A DNA stretch of 55,680 bases from assembly GCF_000524195.1 (NCBI RefSeq), contig NW_020170385.1, positions 2,098,642 through 2,154,321 of the forward strand, read 5' to 3'. A model generated the notes under the pieces. That model did no database searches and was not told the origin of the DNA. It saw only the letters and a program-made list of their open reading frames with translations. Shown here piece after piece: positions 1 to 12,326 of this stretch. Position 1 is the stretch's first letter, and each line of letters starts with the position of its first letter. A program made the position numbers and the translations under genes. The DNA comes from Echinococcus granulosus. Lineage: Eukaryota > Platyhelminthes > Cestoda > Cyclophyllidea > Taeniidae.

Positions 1-1235
1 TTTGGACCCTACCGCTTATATTTTTGACTTTTTGACATAAACAGGCCATTTTTGTTAGAAATCATAATTCACAAAAACAGTCTGTCTTTACAACGTTCTG
101 CCATCATACGCCAATCAAAAATAAATGCCCTCATATTTTGTTATTTTTATCCTTCGTTGTTGTGCCAATTTTAATGGAATTCTGTTGTTATGCGTCTGAT
201 GGCCATCACATTAGACTCGCCATGTTAGTCGATTTCGATTCCTCCATCGAAAGTGTGAGCCGTACTGTCAATGCAGCGGTTTAGCATGCTTTTCAGAAAA
301 AAATTAAAGTGTTTTACGAACTACCTGCAAAGATTCTTAATTGCAATCGAAGATAAAAATGATCCCTCAATTATCAAGTCCTAGTTGCCATCTTGGAGGG
401 TGCCCTAGCCTAAAACATGGAAAACTCAACACTTGAGAGTGGAGACCTCATCGCTCGGGAAAAGTATTTCCGTTTAATGGTGTGATATTTTGGGAAGCCA
501 GACATCAAATTGGGTACATTTCCAAAACTGTAATCAATGGTTATGTGTAAAATCTTTATGTCCTAGCCATTCACTGATAAATGAAGAATAAATCTTTATT
601 TGGGAGTGTTAATACTTCTTAGCTCTTGAATGTACATTAGTGTTCTTCATTGATATAAAAATTTTACAACAAAACACACTGGAAATAAAATTACCCAATG
701 GGAAATTTCCAACTACTTTCAACTGCCTTTGGAGTGTCTATCGCAACAAATATTATATTTAAACAATCTTTACTCCACTAGCGAATATTTTGGGAGAAAA
801 CAAGACGCACAGCAGTCATGGCTTTAAGTCAAGAAATAAGTGCACAGTTAGTGAGGTCCATTTGTTTCGTAAATATGGTAGGTGAATTAAAACCTTATGA
901 TAGTTTTGTGGCATTTTAACAATAATGCATTTCAGTTTATTTTAAAAATTGATGAAATAGATTAGGCGATCGTTCATTAAACATTAATATAAATGTCGCA
1001 CAAGCTTTAAAAGTTAGTTTCCACGAAGGAAGTTGGGAAAATGTGGAAAATAAACCAGTCGTTGCAGTCATTTACCCATCCACAAAGTACTCAAGCGGTG
1101 ATGGGAATGTTGCTTCCCAATTAAGAGAAGGCTTGTCCGCTTCCTGATAGGCGGGTCAAGATGGACCAATCACGTGCAAAGACTGCAACGAAGATCCAGA
1201 CTGTGCAGTGTTAATTCCTTGTTTGTTTAATTAGA
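1..1235. other. Upstream region, no gene seen
   Basis: This is the 1.2 kb of AT-rich sequence before the neuroligin start codon. I see no open frame with family resemblance, no RNA gene and no clear repeat. It presumably holds the promoter and 5' untranslated region of the neuroligin gene, but no specific element can be named. Confidence 0.4.
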
Positions 1236-4200
1236 ATGGCCACGACGCCTAGAGCTCTAGTCATTTTAGTATATCTGACATGCGCGGATCAACATTCAAT
1301 AACCGTTACACGTTTCCCGTCCATTCGCAACTTTGCTCTTGACGGTCGTGTCACAGTTTCGGGTGTAGAGATACGCTTTTCTGATCCGAAACTGCAACCT
1401 GTGCACGCAATATACGGTCTACGTTATGCGTCTCTTGGTGGTGAGGGGAACAGCATGGTTTCGAGGACTGGGACCGCGGAGTCGGGAGAGCTTTATCACC
1501 AAGCCGCGAAGAGGCGCTTCATGCATTCCGTTGCGGCATTTATTTACGAGACACCGGCACGCGGCCATCTGCAAAAGACTGGACCCCCACCCGAGTGTCC
1601 ACAGCCGCGTAGAGTGCAGCCTGCACATGACACGTCCTTCGATGAGTGGACAGTCAGGGCTGCCTCCAGTACCACCTCCACCCACCACCTCCTCCAAAAC
1701 CCGCAGCCCACTACTCAGGCGGAAGACTGTCTGACACTGAACGTCTTTGTCCCTGGGGCAGGTAGGTACCTGCCTCCTTCATGTTTGTATTTCAATCTTA
1801 CTGGTGATGGCAGTCTTTATACTCGTGCAAAGACCTTTCACATATATATATATATATATATACACCTTGCATTGGAGATAATGCAATGCTCCATGCACAC
1901 AATATATAATGGAGTCGATTGCTCTCATTCGTCTTTGCTACCAAACAAATCTACTTCTGATCGAGAGCTTCCAATTTAGCTGACAAGTTTTCGATATCGT
2001 ATCAATATGCTGCTGAAAAGACACCGTCAGACCGAGTACGTCAATAAAGTGGCCCAGTGGAAAGCAGATGCAGCTAAATTAGCTTCGTTTATTATTCATG
2101 GCGAGTAGCAGCGATTTTGAAGAAGAGGGAGGCTATTTGGAACACCACTGTAGCATTAGGAGCTAATTAGTTGGGAAAGTGGTTTAGAGGTAAGACTGTT
2201 TTTAAAATGCGAAATTTTCATCTGTAGGAAGAGAATGAAGGAGTAGAAAACAATCGTTTTCAATAGAGCTAAGTTGATATCGTAATGACCAGGCCGATTG
2301 CAGCTCTGATTGAACACAAAGCATCTAAACAGTATCTCAATTCAACCGTTCACTTGGCGCCTCATGGAACGCAAACAAAAATTGCGTTTTTGGGAATTGC
2401 TGGCTCACAAACACCGAGATAACTTTTATTGAAAATCCAAGTCATTGTTTTGTTTAGAGAAATAGGCCAATTTTAATGGGTAAAAGGAACCTTTATGAAC
2501 CATAATCACACTATCAAAATTATAGCCTTTGAAATAATTCATCCGTTAAACCATAGTTAAGTGGATATTGGTGGTTTTCCTCTGCTATGAAATGCCGGGT
2601 TAAAATACTCCACTTTATGTCCCATTCCTGCACTTTAAGTGACTGATTAATCGCTGAACCTAACACCAGCCAATGAACTCGTTTTACTTCCCTTCACTTT
2701 CAATTGTTATAAACACACACTTCGACCGCAATTCTTGTAATACTTCAAGCAAAACTATTTGTTGGTATTGTTGAAAATATGCATGACGTAAGGTCGGTAT
2801 CGCGAAAGCTAAGTTCTTTTGTCTGATACCTAACTAGCTATTGACGAAAAGATGAAGATGTGCACCATTTTAGATAACAATACCTGTGACTTCTCCTACA
2901 TAGCTGATAACCATTGTCAGTCAGGTGGGCAAAATCTGAAGCTCATATGACATCATTGCAAGTGGTGCTAATTTTACACTACAAGCTAATAAACAAACGT
3001 AATTTAATAATAAAAGACTGTCAGATGTGAGCGGCCAATATTCACCCTACCTGGTTACCGCCTCTATACAAGCAGTATGGATATATACATTAATGTACTT
3101 TCTTTAGGCAATGAATATTATTACATTTAGAGAATCAAATTTTATTAAATTTTAAGGGTTAGTCCAAGATTACCTAATGGGAAGTACTCTCGGCAGATAT
3201 TAAATGGACATTTTACGTTGGATCACGTCTAGGTGCGGAGGACCTCAATGAGCATGCACTTCCAGTGCTAATTTTCGTTCACGGTGACTCCTACGAGCAT
3301 GGATCTGGAAATGCCTACGATTTCAGCCTGTTTTCCAGCCTTGGGAGTGTCATCGTGGTAACGCTCAACTACAGGCTCGGTGTTTTAGGTGGGTTCCTGC
3401 ATAAAGCTTCCGACTTTTTCTTTGGACACTCGCCTTTTTGTTTAATTTGTTCTCCAATTCCGCGATTCCTAAGTTGAGGGCATGTTTTGTCTATTATGAG
3501 TTTTCCGAGAAGTGTATTACTACTATAAACACAGGAAAGCCTCTGAGATAATTCTAGGTGCTTCCAAACCTGGTGATAATCTTTATCCTACAGCCATTTG
3601 CTACTGCCGAGATATTCACACCATCATCAACCCTCAGCTATTATGGCATTCGAGAGAGTCGGTACAAATAATAATTGTAATTTTAACTGAATCCGGAAGG
3701 CAAAGTGAATGAGACACCCTAGAAAAAAAATGTTATTTTGTATTTTAATTTAACAAACAGATATTTGTATGCAATTGCAAGACTGTCGGATATTCTGTAA
3801 ATTTTGTAAGCAAAACATCACATGATTTCATTGACATTCTACGGTGGAAGTTATTGTAGTTGTAAAATGGTCACCGTTTTCGTTTATTTATAATTCGACT
3901 GAAAAAAACTGTACGCGAATAGAGACATGGGTGGCCCTGCATTTTGATTGCATATTAGAAAAGAAATACAAGTTTTGTGAAACCCAATCCCTATTATTAT
4001 TGCAACCCAATACGAACGCAGCCAACAGACTCGTTTAAAAGAAGGAGACTGTTTCAAAAATTGCGTAAAGAGGAAAGAGTCTGAAAATTTGTCTCCACTT
4101 GGATAATTTTAAAACATAATTTTGTTCTTGCATATTTGGATGATGTGCAGCATTTCTTCTATTAACCGATGCAGTACGAGCACATAAAGCCGGACAAATT

Positions 4201-7200
4201 AAACCGCTATAGTTTGGTGTCACAAATTCAAATTGTAGCTACACACATAGAGATGTCGTCATCTATCGTCTTGAAAGTTTTGAGGAAATCTGTGTAAGTC
4301 ATTCGTATTTGAGAATAAAATGCAATCCAAACAGCTTAACATAGATTTGAATGCAATGAAAAACACACGATTGCAGGTTTTCTATCGGAAAACATCGCTG
4401 GCTCGACTCGAGGCAATTTCGCCCTATTCGATTTGCAGGCCGCGATTCAATGGGTCTACTCCAATATCCACCGTTTCGGAGGCGATTGTGAGCAAATGAC
4501 CCTGATGGGCCACTCGCATGGAGCCGCGCTAGTGCATTTATTCGCCACGTCCTTGCTGTCTATTGGTAACATTCCAGGAAGCACTTTTCTTTTTGATCAT
4601 ATGGGAAAAAATTTCACAAAACCTAGAATTAGAACACAGTAAATAACTGGCACATGACATAACTCAGCAATTATCTGCATTCCCAATATAATCAAATTCT
4701 CTCCAAGCACATTTAGAGGATGCGCAGCATACATGTTGGCTAACGAATATCTTCTAACAATTTGTGGCATTATTTTCTAGGTACTTATTAGTGCTTTATG
4801 TGTAGATAATCCGTGAGTGGCATGCTAGCTGACGTCGAAAAAATGACGGCTTTTAAGAGCAGGAAGAGTGAGTGAGGTCAAAACTGAATTAGCTATATTT
4901 TGCATCAGAAGCGATAAAAACGTGTAGGAAAGTGTGGAAGTTGGCATTTTTAAATAGCTTCCGCTACAATACTGGTTCAGTCGCATTCCAAAAACACCAC
5001 TATCTTCTCCGATGCTTCATAAAGGTATGCCTTAGCTTGGTAACTGTACCTAACACATTGCAATATAAATGAGTTAACAACAGTAGAAACATGTAAATAC
5101 TTCGCATGAAGTGAACAAACTACTTTTGTAAACATTGTTGTTGTAACTTGAATGATTTGCTTGTGGTAAGTGCTTATGACAATTTTACAGAGTGCAGTGA
5201 TCTGCATTTCCACTTCCTATGGAGTCCAAAACATTAAATAATCGTATTTTTTTCAAGTAGACTATCATTAGATTTGATTTCACCAAAATGGCGCGAAACT
5301 GCGTAAACAATGACGGCGTTTTTCATATCGAGGGCTCTTTTTCCGATTAAGGTGGTCTAAAATATCTTTGCAAATGAATTTGTTCTCCAGAAAGCAAAAG
5401 TTATATCTCCTAATATTTTGCAAATTATTAACCATTCGACGCAAATGAGAATATCTTTCCACACTTATACTATTGCGTTTTGTACGACAAAAATGCTGCT
5501 TACCAGTTATAAGAACAAGTGTACCAGAAATGACTAGCCTTTTATCCAATAAAAACCTTAATGCCCATTGTAACAACCCCTTTCATAATCAGTTATGTCT
5601 GGTCAACTACTAAATGCGTCATTTAAATTGTCGGTCACATAGAACGTCGGTACAAAGTCTTGATCGAAATACGCAGACCCAATAAAAACGCTGTTAAGAT
5701 TTTTAATTTTATGCAAAAGCAAGTCCGAATAAATGATTTAAACCACTTATATTGCTGATTGAAAATTTTATTGCAGCAGGCGTATGTTCAGCGTCTCATT
5801 CATTGAATTAAAATGAGTACTTAAGCTTATTTTTATTCTTAGCGACGGTTCATCCATAAACCCCAATTCCAAACATCTTAAAAAACAAATCGCTGAGGAG
5901 TTTTCCTAAAAAATTGGACAATTGAAGTAAATATCAAACAGTTTAATTTAAACGTGAGGGGGTTTTACGCATAAGTTTAAAAAATTGGATTCACTAATCA
6001 TCAGGCCGTCTCGTACTATCAGTTGGTTTGTGTACTCCATTCCGTATCAAATCTGTACCCCTAATTAAAACTCGGTGTGTGTAAAATCCGTACATTGTGC
6101 ATCTGGGTGCTAGTTTTATCGAGGGAAAAATTGTTCATGAATAGCGCTATGCTACTCAACGCGATAATTAAAGCTGAAGCACTTCGATAGGTATACTAAA
6201 AAGACAGTCCATGCCACTCCCTTTTCATCACGCTTTTCGAACTATTTTCCTCTAAACCGAGACTACACTTCAAATCTGCCTGCTTTCTTCTGTACCAGTG
6301 CCGAAAGAAGGAAATCTTAGAGTTGATTCTACTGACATGAAAATCTCCAAATAGATTACATGTACCAATCAAACAGTAGTACCTCGAAGGATTATTCCGA
6401 GATAAACCAGAAATTAGCAAAATGGCATTTAAAATAACAATTCCTTTATCTCCCATCTGAGTGCGAGTCTGTCTTGCTAAAAATACGCATTTTAAAGCAT
6501 AAATTACCCTGATTACAATACCACGCATTTACTATTGATGTGATATTACGTTCGCAAAAATGAAAATTATCAGAAATTCCTCGCTACCACTATTTGCTAC
6601 CATCCCTCTCACAATCATGTCCAAATTAATGCAGTTTGTCATTATTTTGTCTACATTTTATAATATGATTAACAGTAAGTGTAAATTTTCACTTATAAGG
6701 CCCAAATTACTATGGTATAAAAAGACTCGTCCTTTTCGACGGATCGGCCAACGCACCATGGGCTACGTCTGCATGCGACACCGACATCAAGTCACTTATC
6801 GAAGCCAATTTCCAAATGCAACAGTCCTCTTCTGCCTCCATTTTTGACCTTCTTCAGGATCTTTCTATTACATCCATCCTCGAAATTCAGCGAAATTTGT
6901 CCCGTCTAGGTCTCGAGAGGTGTTTCTCCCCCCTACCAAGGAAACAGCAGGTAGTCACTGTGACACCAACACTTTTCAATCGGGTCAGTCTCATGTACGG
7001 ACAAACGGAATTCGCAGGATCTATTTTTTACCAAAATGCAGCAATTGATGACAATGTCAGCAAATTCATGCCAGCATTGGTCTACTTGTTAGAACACGTA
7101 TTTCAAGTCGCTGCCTACCCATTAACTGACCTTTTGAAATACGTTTACGTGCAGTCTGACACTTGGACACAAAATGATAATAGTAGTGATGAGAAAAACA

Positions 7201-10200
7201 AGGTGCGTTTCATCTGGTTCTAATTAATGGTGGTTTTCGTATGCACCACAAAGGTGTTCAAAAGTGACTGAGTAAAATAATGCAAAAACTACATTTTAAA
7301 CATGAATAATGGAAATCCAATTAAAATATATTCAGAAACAAAAAAATTGTGGGTGATAACTCATTTGAGACCTAATTCTAATTTAATGGTAATTTTTGCT
7401 TTTAAATTGTGACAATTTGTGCCTTATATGTTGCTAAAGATTCAGGAACAATAATGGCGATCATTTCAGATCTACGAAATTTTCACCGACGCGTTGTTCT
7501 GGACCCCTGGTTTGGCAACTCTTAGACAACATGAAACCGAGCAGGAGCAGAGCTCGGAATTTAGTTCAGCCGGGTCCTCCCGATATGTTGTTCACTTTTC
7601 CCGGGCGGGTTATGGTGATGATCTTAACCTACTGCTCGGTGCACCATTTGTTTCGAGCCTTCACCTCAAGAGCAGCATGAAAAGACGCCTTTCTCAGAGC
7701 CTTATTCAATATGCTACAAACTTCATTCATTTTGGGTAATCAGTCTTAAATTATTATTTCTGGAGAATCTGTGATTTAGATCAAACACCTTGATGTTATG
7801 AAGCAGCACATTACTACCTGCAACTGTAAAAGGGGTGGTGGATAGGAGTAACCTGACTACTGGATGCATTACTTCGCAACTTTACTGGAATTTATTATCC
7901 AACTCCTTTACCACTCGTATACTTATAGAGGATATTAATGACGTCGGCATTTACGCAACATTTGCCCGTGCTTCATGGTCAGGCACACTGGCAAGAAAAC
8001 GTGGTGGGAGCGTCAAACAAATACAATATTTAGTTGCTCGAAAATAATGTTCCCGCGAAGTTGCAGTTTGCGTCTCTTATCTTACGAGACTTTGGCATTT
8101 TGCCCGAAAATAACAATCACGACTATGATGTTAGCTAATGGTCCGAAGGAGGTATTCATTAATTAATTGGGTTGACTAGAATTCGCTTTTATTTGAACTT
8201 ATGACCCATGGAGGAAGTAGAGAGACAAAGGCTTCTCCACGATTGGGATGGGGAATCTAAGCGAAGGTAGGTGGCATTGATTGACAGTGAGCACATCTCT
8301 AAAATAAAAGGCAGTTAATAAAATATAACCTATAATCATTTGGTTGACCACCTCTATTCATGAATTACCGGTGTACAGAAATTCTGCAATTTCGTAAAAG
8401 TTAAACTTCCACACCTCAAGATACCTATCAGACTGGCGAGACTAATTTATATGTATTTTTATTTCAGAGATCCCAACAAACATTTTACAATTCCAAATAT
8501 TGCTCAAAATCTTGCAAAATCATGGCCAGCGTTCAATTCAAGAGATGAACTGTCTCTGAAACTATGTATGCACATCACTTCTTTTTGCTGCATAGGCGGA
8601 GTCGCTATCTTTGAAGGCACATCGAACGCTAATTTTACAATATTTGACATATAGTATTATTGTTAATCTTTTGTAGGTGTTTCCCTTGAGCGGACACTAG
8701 TAACTAACCTAGGAATGAATTATACAAGCTGTACACACCGAGGATTCATAAATAGTCTAGTTTCGGAAAATGACATTGAACTAGTTATCAACATGATTCA
8801 GTATCCAAGAGGCCGATACACTGGAGATGTTTTTAGGCTACTGGAACCATTTCGATTAGATGATATCATTCGGTTCATAACGAATGTTTAGAAATTTGAT
8901 TTGAAGTGCCTTATTGAAATTAGCAAAAGAATCTAAGAAAAAATACAACCTTAATCGGCGCATTCAAAATAATTCCTGCGCCCTCATATTAGGCACTTTC
9001 TTTCTTTGACATTAATCCATCTCAAAAACACTGATTAGAGCCTTTCTAAATTCTCCTATTTAATTCGCATTGTTACTTTCATCATTCAGAGTGACGCTTG
9101 AGGACGTTCCAGTTAGTTAATAAGCATGATCACCAGGTGTTGGCATTTTTGTTTTAGTCAAGCCAACTGTCGGACTCAATGAGCCGTTGCCGCCAAATGA
9201 TGTACTCGATGTTGCTTCGGCTTATAGAAAACGCTATACGACCTTTTGGATGAAAATATTTCCCAAAATTGCTGCTAGTAGCAGAAGAACACCGCAATGT
9301 AAGGGCAGAACCATAACCCACTTTGCAGTGCCCGAAGTTCAGTACGGGGAGGCCGCAATGGATGGATATGCACCAGTACCACCCAAATCAACTGAGCAGG
9401 TGTCACTGAGTGAAAGACCTTCTACCATTTACAACGAAACAGTAGAGTTCCCATCTTTCTACGATACAAATCGGGTAGAGTACAAATTTTGCTTACACCT
9501 TTTAGTTATGCTATAAATGACTTCGAATGAACGAGTGAATTAGCAACGCTAACGGTGATTGCGTCCCATGCATTCATTAAACTAAATGAATTGTTTGTCA
9601 AATAAACCGTAGAATAAATCAAAGCAATAATTTCATAGTAGTGAACTACGGCAATAATCGTCCTTACAAATTTTTGTTCCCCTTTACCCTTTAATTCATC
9701 CCATCAACGACCCCATTTTTCACCCCAAAATCGCTGAAGTTTTTAATTCTGCTCATCACCAAAAATTCTATTGAGAGTTAGCAATATTTCTTAATTACCA
9801 AGAATAGCATTCCATATATTCTTAATAGAATAGACCACTGAACACGATTGAAAGCATGTCAATAGGTGAACCCTCATTTGTGAATAGTAAATAACATTGA
9901 AATAGCGATTTTAGCCGGAAAAATGGGTTGGCTATTACTCAAATAACTGATGTGGAATTGCTTCTGTTTGCTGTGGTAGTGACTAATACCCTGCTGGAGA
10001 TATTAAATTGTATATTAGGAGGATGGGAAGTAATCATTGCCATGACTTTCCTTCAATTGCTCTTGAAGATGGCGCCTTTAACAACTGAAGATTCAAAGGA
10101 AGGTTATAACCGAATTTTTCTGCTTACAATCGTCGCGGGCCTGTCTCTATTCCTTATCAACATTGTCTTTACTGCAACCTTCTATTTTTGTCATCAACAA

Positions 10201-11424
10201 CGCAAGGAGAGGTCTAGCGGTATCCTCATCTCAGCCTCCGAGGCGGATCACAGGGAAAACAGTGAGGATGTGTCATAGATTGTACTGACATTAATCGGTG
10301 TTGTGTGGGATTCCGGATGTAGTAATAGCTTGCAATCTAAAATCTGGCAGAGGGGGTTAGTTAATTCGTCACCACACACCTTACTGAGGGTTAACAAATG
10401 TCGTCTTGCACGCGCCCTTTTGTTGTGTGCTATTTTTACATGAACGCAAAAATTCGACCATGTAACCGTGAAATTATCTATATTTCACTAAGTCACAAGT
10501 CGATGAGAATTTTTATCTTTAATAAGTTTGACACATGCGTCTTTTTCTAAAGTGGGCACACATTACATTGAACAATTACTAGTTAAATAAGACTGACAAC
10601 GACCGAAATTCATACAGTTAAGGAAGTTTAATTAAAAATGAATAAATGCACGGTATCTGTAAGACGTACGAAAATTTTTGTCCCATATATGTGGAAACAG
10701 GTATCCTTACCCCCATATCTCCAGCCAATTGAAGGTCAGTTAAAAACTGGGAGGAACGAAATGAGGACTTAGTTTTGGTACGACAAATTCATATTGATGC
10801 GTCACTGAAAATATTCCACGTGCCTTCTTATTCACGAAGAAAAAGAAAATTTTTATTTTAACATGGTAGTTGGTCTCACTTTTATGCCTCTTAAAAACAA
10901 AATTTACTTCACGGAAGCTAGACGCATGGTGAAAAGTGTTCCTAATTTTGTGTCTAGAAAATAGCCAGGCCGCTAAGCTGACGAGTGAAATGTCAAGTTG
11001 CTATCAATCGGTGGTGAGGTTACCTTCACTCAGCTCGGCTGTGGAGGCACCATTTCAGCTGGCAACAACGAAAATGCAGACAGACTTTCAGAGTGTTGCC
11101 TTTGAGACTCTGCACAGATCGCCTAACCAATTGGGACAGATATACCCGCCCGGTGGGAACCAAGCAACACCCATGGCAGACCATCAAATCATCGCGGCGT
11201 TGGACTCTAGTCCGAAGAAAGAAACGCACATGAGACCTAGCGCTAGTATGATCTGAGGATCAAATACTATATTTCTCCCCTTGCTACTATCCGCAAATCT
11301 GTTTCTGTCAAAATAATCTGGAACAAAAAGTGTGATACTTCGTACCAGTGTGCTAATTAAAATTTGTTTTACAGGGTATAATCAAGCCAACCTCGGCAAC
11401 GGTGGATGGCACTACTATCGTTGA
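1236..11424 (+). CDS. Neuroligin-like synaptic adhesion receptor (10 exons)
   Basis: Exons: 1236-1761, 3233-3388, 4377-4565, 6700-7202, 7470-7735, 8468-8565, 9158-9474, 10069-10261, 10958-11245 and 11375-11424. All junctions are GT-AG and in phase, giving 861 residues. Neuroligins are postsynaptic membrane proteins with an esterase-like ectodomain that binds neurexin. Visible: an N-terminal hydrophobic stretch (signal peptide, about 1-18); EDCLTLNVFVP near 165-173; VLIFVHG and LNYRLGVLGFLSE in exons 2-3; GNFALFDLQAAIQWV; the nucleophile elbow GHSHG (Ser274); SANAPWA at the start of exon 4; a single membrane helix at about 701-725 followed by basic residues; and a cytoplasmic tail of about 136 residues. 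The position of the esterase catalytic His is Tyr506, so hydrolase activity is unlikely. The last two exons are weaker: an alternative is a stop at 10278 by read-through of intron 8. Symbol left empty because the vertebrate paralogue number does not apply. Confidence 0.85.
1842..1862. repeat. (TA)n microsatellite
   Basis: A run of about ten TA dinucleotides in the first intron of the neuroligin gene, shortly after exon 1. It is a simple sequence repeat with no inferred function. Confidence 0.85.
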
Positions 11425-12104
11425 AGCTCGATGCGATATAAAAATGAAATTTTACGTAATACCACCCAATGTGGAAAATCACTGCAAATATTGACTTTTT
11501 GGAGAAAGATAACTGGTCAAGAGTCGCAAAATGACCAAAGCAATTGACTGAAGCAATATTTTTTTTATTTTACGGGGAGCCATAATTTCCACCAACACCT
11601 TGACACAAAAGTGGAAACATCTCATATCTAATCCAGAAAACAAATAATTGCCCCTCCTAAACAGAACAAGCGGATTCAAGAATGCTGATACTAGGATGGA
11701 ATTACGTTCAACTGTTGCAGGAAGGCATGAACACACCAACTCCCCGAAAAGCGAAGGCTAAATACGTTCGCTGCCCCTAACACGTTTTATTATGCCCCAA
11801 CGTCATTTAGACTTGGAGGTTTAAATTAATCAGCAAACTTATAATTTAATGTGTGAACCCATCTTGAGCCCTGCACACAAAGTGGAATAGCCAGTTTCTG
11901 CAGTCGCATTGTCACACTACATTTGGTTAATTGAAGGATACCGCCTTACCAAAATTAACAACTGACAGCCGCTGACAGCCCTGAAGGTGTCAACACTAAG
12001 GTCCAATCATTAATACCTTGGCCAACGAACCCACCTGATTACCAACACTATGCAGGGACCGGTAAATCGCTGTTCTTTGCATCATCGAAACACTTTTAGT
12101 CAGA

Positions 12105-12110
12105 AATAAA
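12105..12110 (+). other. Candidate poly(A) signal for the neuroligin gene
   Basis: An AATAAA hexamer on the plus strand, about 680 bases after the neuroligin stop. The motif is read directly; its use is inferred from position. Confidence 0.35.
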
Positions 12111-12237
12111 GTGTAAAAGACACACTCCAACTTCGTACTGGCCAAAAGCTATGAAAACTAGAATATACCAGATGACGAATTTAGCATGTAAACGCATTCC
12201 ATATTGGTGCACGAAAAGTTCAGAATATAAAAAATAA

Positions 12238-12243
12238 TTTATT
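12238..12243 (-). other. Candidate poly(A) signal for MCM10
   Basis: TTTATT on the plus strand reads AATAAA on the minus strand, about 85 bases after the MCM10 stop. Position and motif suggest the MCM10 cleavage signal. Confidence 0.45.
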
Positions 12244-12326
12244 ACAAGTTTTAGCTAAGTTATGCTCAAGTACAAAAAGGATATCGTTGACTTCCTTGTA
12301 CACATTGATAAAATCAAGATCCATAT

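Larger units (their letters stand above)
11425..12326. other. Tail-to-tail intergenic region and 3' UTRs
   Basis: This 0.9 kb lies between the neuroligin stop (plus strand) and the MCM10 stop (minus strand). Reading frames here have no family resemblance. It should hold both 3' untranslated regions: candidate poly(A) signals for the two genes lie at 12105 (plus) and 12238 (minus). Confidence 0.6.
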
